From NCBI GenBank assembly GCA_036504075.1, contig DASXVX010000065.1, forward strand, positions 1 to 64,000: 64,000 nucleotides of DNA. The letters are read 5' to 3'. Below, piece by piece: positions 60,523-64,000 of the stretch (positions are counted from its first letter, which is position 1; every line of letters begins with the position of its first letter). Source of the stretch: DASXVX01 sp036504075. Its GTDB lineage: Bacteria; Bacillota; Sulfobacillia; Symbiobacteriales; Symbiobacteriaceae. The position numbers and the translations under genes were made by a program. The notes below the pieces were generated by a model, which searched no databases, had not been told where the DNA came from, and was given only the letters and a program-made list of their open reading frames with translations.

Positions 60523-62034
60523 ATGATGATGCGCTTTGGCGACTGGCTGGGGCGGCGCGCCCTGTACACCCCGCACAAAGAAGCGCTGGTGGTGATGCCC
60601 GGCGCCCAGCTCTTCGGCGCGGGCCTCCCGGGGGCGGCGCCCCTGCGCCTGACATACGAGCAGTGGAATCGCCGGGCCAACCGGATGGCCAACTTCCTGC
60701 GCGCCCGCGGGGTCGGGAAAGGCGATCGGGTCAGCGTGCTGGCCCAGAACTGTGTGGAAATGCTGGACCTGCTGTTCGCCTGCGGCAAGCTGGGCGCGAT
60801 TTACGTACCCTACAACTGGCGGCTCACGCCGGCCGAACTGGGTCCGCTGCTGGCGGACTCCAACCCCCGGCTCTTCCTCTACGGCCCGCAGTTTACGGAG
60901 ACGGCGGACGCGGTCAGTGCGTTCGTCGAACCGGTGGCACTGGCAGGCGTGGACCTGTCCCAGTTCCCGGAGACAACCCCGCCGCCGGCGGCGGTGGAGC
61001 TGGAAGACCCCTGGATGATTCTCTACACCGGCGGCACCACCGGACGGGCCAAAGGCGCCGTTCTGAGCCACCGGCAGATCAACTGGAACGCCTGGAACAC
61101 CATCGCCGGGTGGGGCCTGTCGCCCGACGACCGGGTGCCGATTCTCACGCCGTTCTTCCACACCGGCGGCCTGAACGTATTCACGACGCCGCTGGTGCAG
61201 CTGGGCGGGACCAGCATTCTCATGGGTCCGTTCGACCCCGGTCAGGTGCTGGATGCCATCGCCGCGGAGCAACTGACCATCGTCTTCATGGTCCCGACCA
61301 TGTTCCAGATGATGATGGAGCATCCGCAGTTCGCAGCCGCCGACTTCAGCCGGGTCCGGTTCTTTATCTCCGGCGGGGCGGCGTGCCCGCGACCGGTCTA
61401 TGAGGCGTACTGGGCCAAGGGCGCCGTCTTCAAGAGCGGCTACGGCATGACCGAGGTCGGTCCCAACTGTTTCGTGCTGCCCGACCACGAGATCAAGCGG
61501 AAAGCCGGCTCCGTGGGGTTTCCGCTGTTCCACGTCACCATGCGGGTCATGGCCGGCGACGACCGGCCCTGCGCTTCCGGCGAAGTGGGCGAGCTGCAGA
61601 TTTACGGCCCGCACCTTTGCTCCGGCTACTGGCAGAACCCCGGGGCCAGCCGGGAAGCCAACCCGGACGGCTGGTTCCGTACGGGCGACCTGGCATACCA
61701 CGACGACGAAGGCTTCTACTATATAGTCGACCGGAAGAAGGACATGTTCATCTCCGGCGGCGAGAATGTGTACCCGGTCGAAGTGGAGGCGGCAATCTAC
61801 CGGCACCCGGCGGTGGCAGAATGCGCCGTGGTCGGCATGCCCGACCCCCGGTGGGGCGAGGTGGGCAAAGCCTTCGTGGCGCTCAAGCTCGGGGCCAGGC
61901 TGGATGAAGCCGAACTGATCGGGCACTGCCGCACGCAGTTGGCCCGGTACAAGGTGCCCAAACTGGTGGAGTTCCGGGAGTCACTGCCCAAAAGTGCCGC
62001 CGGCAAGATTCTGAAGCGGGAACTGCGGGGGTAG
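60523..62034 (+). CDS. AMP-forming acyl-CoA ligase (second)
   Basis: This 503-aa enzyme of the same family has YTGGTTGRAKGAVLSHRQ, GYGMTEVGPN, GWFRTGDLAYHDDEG, DRKKDMFISGGENVYPVEVE and a C-terminal Lys in KSAAGKILKREL. ATG 60523 is the first of three close ATGs (60523, 60526, 60529) after a GGAAGGAAGG stretch. Two different CoA ligases in one operon suggest two related acids or successive activations. Confidence 0.9.
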   Translation: MMMRFGDWLGRRALYTPHKEALVVMPGAQLFGAGLPGAAPLRLTYEQWNRRANRMANFLRARGVGKGDRVSVLAQNCVEMLDLLFACGKLGAIYVPYNWRLTPAELGPLLADSNPRLFLYGPQFTETADAVSAFVEPVALAGVDLSQFPETTPPPAAVELEDPWMILYTGGTTGRAKGAVLSHRQINWNAWNTIAGWGLSPDDRVPILTPFFHTGGLNVFTTPLVQLGGTSILMGPFDPGQVLDAIAAEQLTIVFMVPTMFQMMMEHPQFAAADFSRVRFFISGGAACPRPVYEAYWAKGAVFKSGYGMTEVGPNCFVLPDHEIKRKAGSVGFPLFHVTMRVMAGDDRPCASGEVGELQIYGPHLCSGYWQNPGASREANPDGWFRTGDLAYHDDEGFYYIVDRKKDMFISGGENVYPVEVEAAIYRHPAVAECAVVGMPDPRWGEVGKAFVALKLGARLDEAELIGHCRTQLARYKVPKLVEFRESLPKSAAGKILKRELRG

Positions 62035-62052
62035 CCGAAGCCAAATGGGAGA

Positions 62053-62083
62053 CGGCGGCCGGGAGCTATGAGTCCGGCCGCCG
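62053..62083 (+). terminator. Hairpin closing the CoA-ligase operon
   Basis: CGGCGGCCGG (62053-62062) pairs with CCGGCCGCCG (62074-62083). No T-run follows, so it is a terminator-like hairpin without the classical tail. Confidence 0.6.
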
Positions 62084-62147
62084 AAACGCGCCCTTCAGGC
62101 CGAAGTAACCGCCAAATTGCCACATTTTCACATTGGCTAAAGAGGGG

Positions 62148-62176
62148 TTGACGCTGAGGTCCCGGTGGGGTATGAT
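62148..62176 (+). promoter_or_regulatory. Promoter of the initiator tRNA gene
   Basis: TTGACG (62148-62153) and TATGAT (62171-62176) are separated by 17 bp, and the tRNA starts 28 bp later. Confidence 0.78.
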
Positions 62177-62203
62177 TCGATATGTCCCCTGAGGGAAGCA
62201 CAT

Positions 62204-62280
<77 letters not shown>

Positions 62281-62287
62281 GTGGAAG

Positions 62288-62317
62288 ACCGGAGAACGCC
62301 TGGCGCTCTCCGGTTTT
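62288..62317 (+). terminator. Terminator after tRNA-fMet
   Basis: ACCGGAGA (62288-62295) pairs with TCTCCGGT (62307-62314), with CGCC/GGCG extending the stem, followed by TTTT. Confidence 0.82.
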
Positions 62318-62372
62318 GCTGTGGGCAACCGCAGGTTGGTCGTGACACCCGAACGCTACGCCCTCTCCATTG

Positions 62373-62401
62373 TTGACAGGGGGTAGCGCGCGTGGTAACT
62401 T
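62373..62401 (+). promoter_or_regulatory. Promoter of rpmG
   Basis: TTGACA (62373-62378) and TAACTT (62396-62401) are separated by 17 bp. Confidence 0.72.
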
Positions 62402-62453
62402 ATATGAGCGTGGTTTGGCAGTCTCAGTCCCCAGTGAGGGGAGGTGTCGCAAA

Positions 62454-62618
62454 GTGGCGAAGGCAGGCGCTCGTGTAATCATTACCATGGCTTGCACCGA
62501 TTGCAAGAACCGCAATTACACGACCTACAAGAACAAGAAGAATGACTCGGGCCGTATTGAACTGAAGAAGTTCTGCCCGGCTTGTAAGCACCATACGGCG
62601 CACCGGGAAACCCGCTAG
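62454..62618 (+). CDS. rpmG: 50S ribosomal protein L33
   Basis: This 54-aa ribosomal protein starts at GTG 62454, with GGGGAGGT (62438-62445) upstream; the open frame extends upstream to 62370 but that part is the promoter. It has the typical KNKKNDSGRIELKKFCPACK sequence and both zinc-ligand pairs, CTDC and CPAC, so it is the zinc-binding (C+) form. Confidence 0.95.
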   Translation: MAKAGARVIITMACTDCKNRNYTTYKNKKNDSGRIELKKFCPACKHHTAHRETR

Positions 62619-62678
62619 GGCTTATTAACTTGTATGCAGTGCCGGCGCGAGTGCCCAGGGGCCTGCGGCGGCTATTAC

Positions 62679-62754
62679 AGGGGTATAGCTCAACTGGTAG
62701 AGCAGCGGTCTCCAGAACCGCAGGTTGTGGGTTCATATCCTACTGCCCCTGCCA
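62679..62754 (+). tRNA. tRNA-Trp (CCA)
   Basis: This 76-nt tRNA has anticodon CCA in GGTCTCCAGAACC, a good acceptor stem (AGGGGTA with TGCCCCT) and an encoded 3' CCA. The position between rpmG and secE is the usual one in Gram-positive bacteria. Confidence 0.95.
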
Positions 62755-62764
62755 TACGGAGCGG

Positions 62765-62793
62765 AACGCGCTGCACCCAGTGGCGCGTTTTTC
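62765..62793 (+). terminator. Terminator after tRNA-Trp
   Basis: AACGCGC (62765-62771) pairs with GCGCGTT (62783-62789) and is followed by a T-run (62788-62792). Confidence 0.7.
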
Positions 62794-62848
62794 CGTTTCC
62801 AACCGGAAAGGTGCTCGCCGTAGCGGTCCGACCGCTACAGTGGCGCGC

Positions 62849-62877
62849 TTTACATCGTTAGTGCCGTGTGTTACAAT
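62849..62877 (+). promoter_or_regulatory. Promoter of secE-nusG
   Basis: TTTACA (62849-62854) and TACAAT (62872-62877) are separated by 17 bp; secE starts 72 bp downstream. Confidence 0.75.
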
Positions 62878-62949
62878 CTTCACACTGGCACGGATGCCAG
62901 CTTTTATTTGTGTTAGGCATCATCCAGCAGAGAATGCGAGGTCGTCCAC

Positions 62950-63156
62950 ATGGAACGGGTCAATGCCTGGGTTGCAGCAACGAAAGCGTACTTCCGCGAA
63001 GTGTCCGGCGAGTTGGCGAAGGTCTCCTGGCCCTCGTGGGAGCTGTTGGCCAAGCATACCGGGATCGTAGTCGGTATGGTGGCCCTGGTTGCAGTGTTCC
63101 TGTTCCTGCTCGACATGCCGCTCGGGTGGGGCCTGACAAAGTTTCTGGGACGGTAG
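62950..63156 (+). CDS. secE: Preprotein translocase subunit SecE
   Basis: This 68-aa single-helix subunit of the Sec translocon has the conserved amphipathic segment FREVSGELAKVSWPSWELL and one membrane helix (VVGMVALVAVFLFLLD). GAGGT (62938-62942) precedes ATG 62950. It is the short Gram-positive type. Confidence 0.95.
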   Translation: MERVNAWVAATKAYFREVSGELAKVSWPSWELLAKHTGIVVGMVALVAVFLFLLDMPLGWGLTKFLGR

Positions 63157-63159
63157 CAA

Positions 63160-63197
63160 AGGTAGGTGGCGCGGGGACGGCTTCTTGTCCCCCGGCA
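63160..63197 (+). promoter_or_regulatory. SD-hairpin-start arrangement of nusG
   Basis: The only Shine-Dalgarno candidate, AGGTAGGTGG (63160-63169), is 28 bases from ATG 63198. GGGGAC (63173-63178) pairs with GTCCCC (63187-63192) between them; the stem would leave about eight bases as effective spacing. The nusG start itself is certain from its conserved N-terminus. Confidence 0.6.
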
Positions 63198-63731
63198 ATG
63201 TCAGAAGAGAAAAAATGGTGGGTGGTCCATACTTACTCCGGGTATGAAAACAAGGTGAAGACCAACCTGGAGAAGCGTGTGGAGTCCATGGAGATGCAGG
63301 AGAAGATTTTTCGCGTCCTGGTCCCCATGGAAGATGAGATCGAGATCAAGGACGGCAAGCAGAAACTGGTCAAGCGCAAGGTGTTCCCGGGGTACGTGCT
63401 CGTGGAAATGGTCATGAGCGACGACTCCTGGTACGTTGTGCGCAATACCCCGGGTGTCACGGGTTTCGTGGGCGCCCTGAACAAGCCGATCCCGCTCTCG
63501 GATGAAGAAGTCAAGGCCATCCTTGGCGACCAGGCTGCGGAGAAAGTGCCGACGCTCGTCCACAACTTCGAAGTGGACCAGCCGGTTCGCGTCACCGCCG
63601 GTCCGTTCAAGGACCATCCGGCCGTCATCAAGGAGATTTACCCCGAGAAGGGTCGGGTCAAGGTGCTGGTCAGCCTGTTTGGCCGGGACACGCCCGCGGA
63701 GCTGGACTTCGCGCAGATCGAGGAGATCTAG
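63198..63731 (+). CDS. nusG: Transcription termination/antitermination protein NusG
   Basis: This 177-aa protein starts with the conserved MSEEKKWWVVHTYSGYENK, which fixes ATG 63198; an open frame extends back to 62868 through secE in another frame and is ignored. The NGN domain ends near residue 115, and the KOW motif is VRVTAGPFKDHPAVIKEI. It has the usual gene order with secE and rplK. Confidence 0.95.
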   Translation: MSEEKKWWVVHTYSGYENKVKTNLEKRVESMEMQEKIFRVLVPMEDEIEIKDGKQKLVKRKVFPGYVLVEMVMSDDSWYVVRNTPGVTGFVGALNKPIPLSDEEVKAILGDQAAEKVPTLVHNFEVDQPVRVTAGPFKDHPAVIKEIYPEKGRVKVLVSLFGRDTPAELDFAQIEEI

Positions 63732-63806
63732 CAATCCCATTCCAATGACCGATATTTTGTGTTAGGATCATTGAGGTCGCGCGCCTTGCGTGCGGCTCTT
63801 TGGTGT

Positions 63807-63861
63807 GCGGGCTCCTATAGCCCGCAGTGGGAGGGCGATGTAAAGTCGCCCGCCGGACCAC
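63807..63861 (+). promoter_or_regulatory. Structured leader of rplK, possible L1-binding site
   Basis: One hairpin (GCGGGCT 63807-63813 with AGCCCGC 63819-63825) is followed by a second, two-part element: GTGG (63827-63830) pairs with CCAC (63858-63861), and GGGCGA with TCGCCC inside it around ATGTAAAG. GTGGGAGG resembles part of the L1 site in 23S rRNA. In many bacteria L1 represses the rplKA mRNA at such a site. Confidence 0.5.
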
Positions 63862-63881
63862 ATTTGTAAGGAGGAATCACA

Positions 63882-64000
63882 GTGGCGAAGAAGGTCACCG
63901 CCGTAGTCAAGCTGGCCCTGCCGGCCGGCAAGGCCACCCCCGCGCCGCCCGTTGGCCCTGCACTCGGCCAGCATGGCGTGAACATTATGGGCTTCTGCAA
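63882..64000 (+). CDS. rplK: 50S ribosomal protein L11 (5' part)
   Basis: The gene starts at GTG 63882 after AAGGAGG and runs off the window. The 39 complete codons present read like L11: KKVTAVVKLALPAGKATPAP, then PVGPALGQHGVNIMGFC. Confidence 0.95.
   Translation, partial: MAKKVTAVVKLALPAGKATPAPPVGPALGQHGVNIMGFC

Overview
The window looks like a chromosome segment from a high-GC, anaerobic or fermentative Gram-positive bacterium (Bacillota; a Symbiobacterium- or Limnochordia-like lineage would fit, but this is inference). The evidence is the order rpmG - tRNA-Trp - secE - nusG - rplK at the right end, a type VII (WXG100/EssC/EsaB) secretion locus, a Tad pilus cluster with no secretin gene, and two ferredoxin-type 2-oxoacid oxidoreductases. 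Almost all genes are on the + strand; only the block 16703-19549 and one small gene at 21261-21569 are on the - strand.

Region 1 (1-16290) is a catabolic island. After the tail of a membrane transporter come a small unknown protein, an FCD-domain regulator, a four-subunit 2-oxoacid:ferredoxin oxidoreductase (alpha-gamma-delta-beta), an FAD-dependent oxidoreductase with a Cys cluster, an unusual PLP fold-type I enzyme, an 80-aa protein, a B12-binding mutase-like protein fused to a large barrel-like domain, and a P-loop NTPase resembling a mutase reactivase. A terminator separates these from a second, two-subunit 2-oxoacid oxidoreductase, an EamA exporter and an acetolactate-synthase-like enzyme. 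Four copies of a 15-bp palindrome (CTCATCA-N-TGATGAG) lie upstream of three of the transcription units and are the likely operators of the FCD regulator. The gene set looks like an adenosylcobalamin-dependent amino- or hydroxy-acid degradation route whose substrate I cannot name. It is the best candidate here for an undescribed system.

Region 2 (16291-21260) holds a class-3 lipase, two tandem parallel beta-helix proteins with a truncated third copy and a frameshifted small gene, and a secreted protein.

Region 3 (21729-38260) starts at a near-consensus sigma70 promoter and runs without a clear terminator through a Tad/Flp pilus cluster into a reduced type VII secretion locus. The latter has an Esx protein, EssC without FHA domains, a 658-aa multidomain peptidoglycan hydrolase with an Esx-like N-terminus, a lipoprotein and EsaB. 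A strong terminator follows.

Region 4 (38394-50070) has a CoA-transferase, a very large MalT/BTAD regulator, an alpha/beta hydrolase, an ABC exporter, and a TetR-controlled ABC-2 export operon.

Region 5 (50151-62034) is an uptake and CoA-activation cluster: two ketoacyl synthase III-like proteins in which the usual catalytic Asn is His, an alpha/beta hydrolase, an SDR, a complete Liv-type ABC transporter, and two acyl-CoA ligases. It probably handles an external carboxylic acid.

Region 6 (62148-64000) is housekeeping: initiator tRNA, rpmG, tRNA-Trp, secE, nusG and the start of rplK with a structured leader. Starts, operators and hairpins were read by eye; family assignments come from motif recognition, not from searches.
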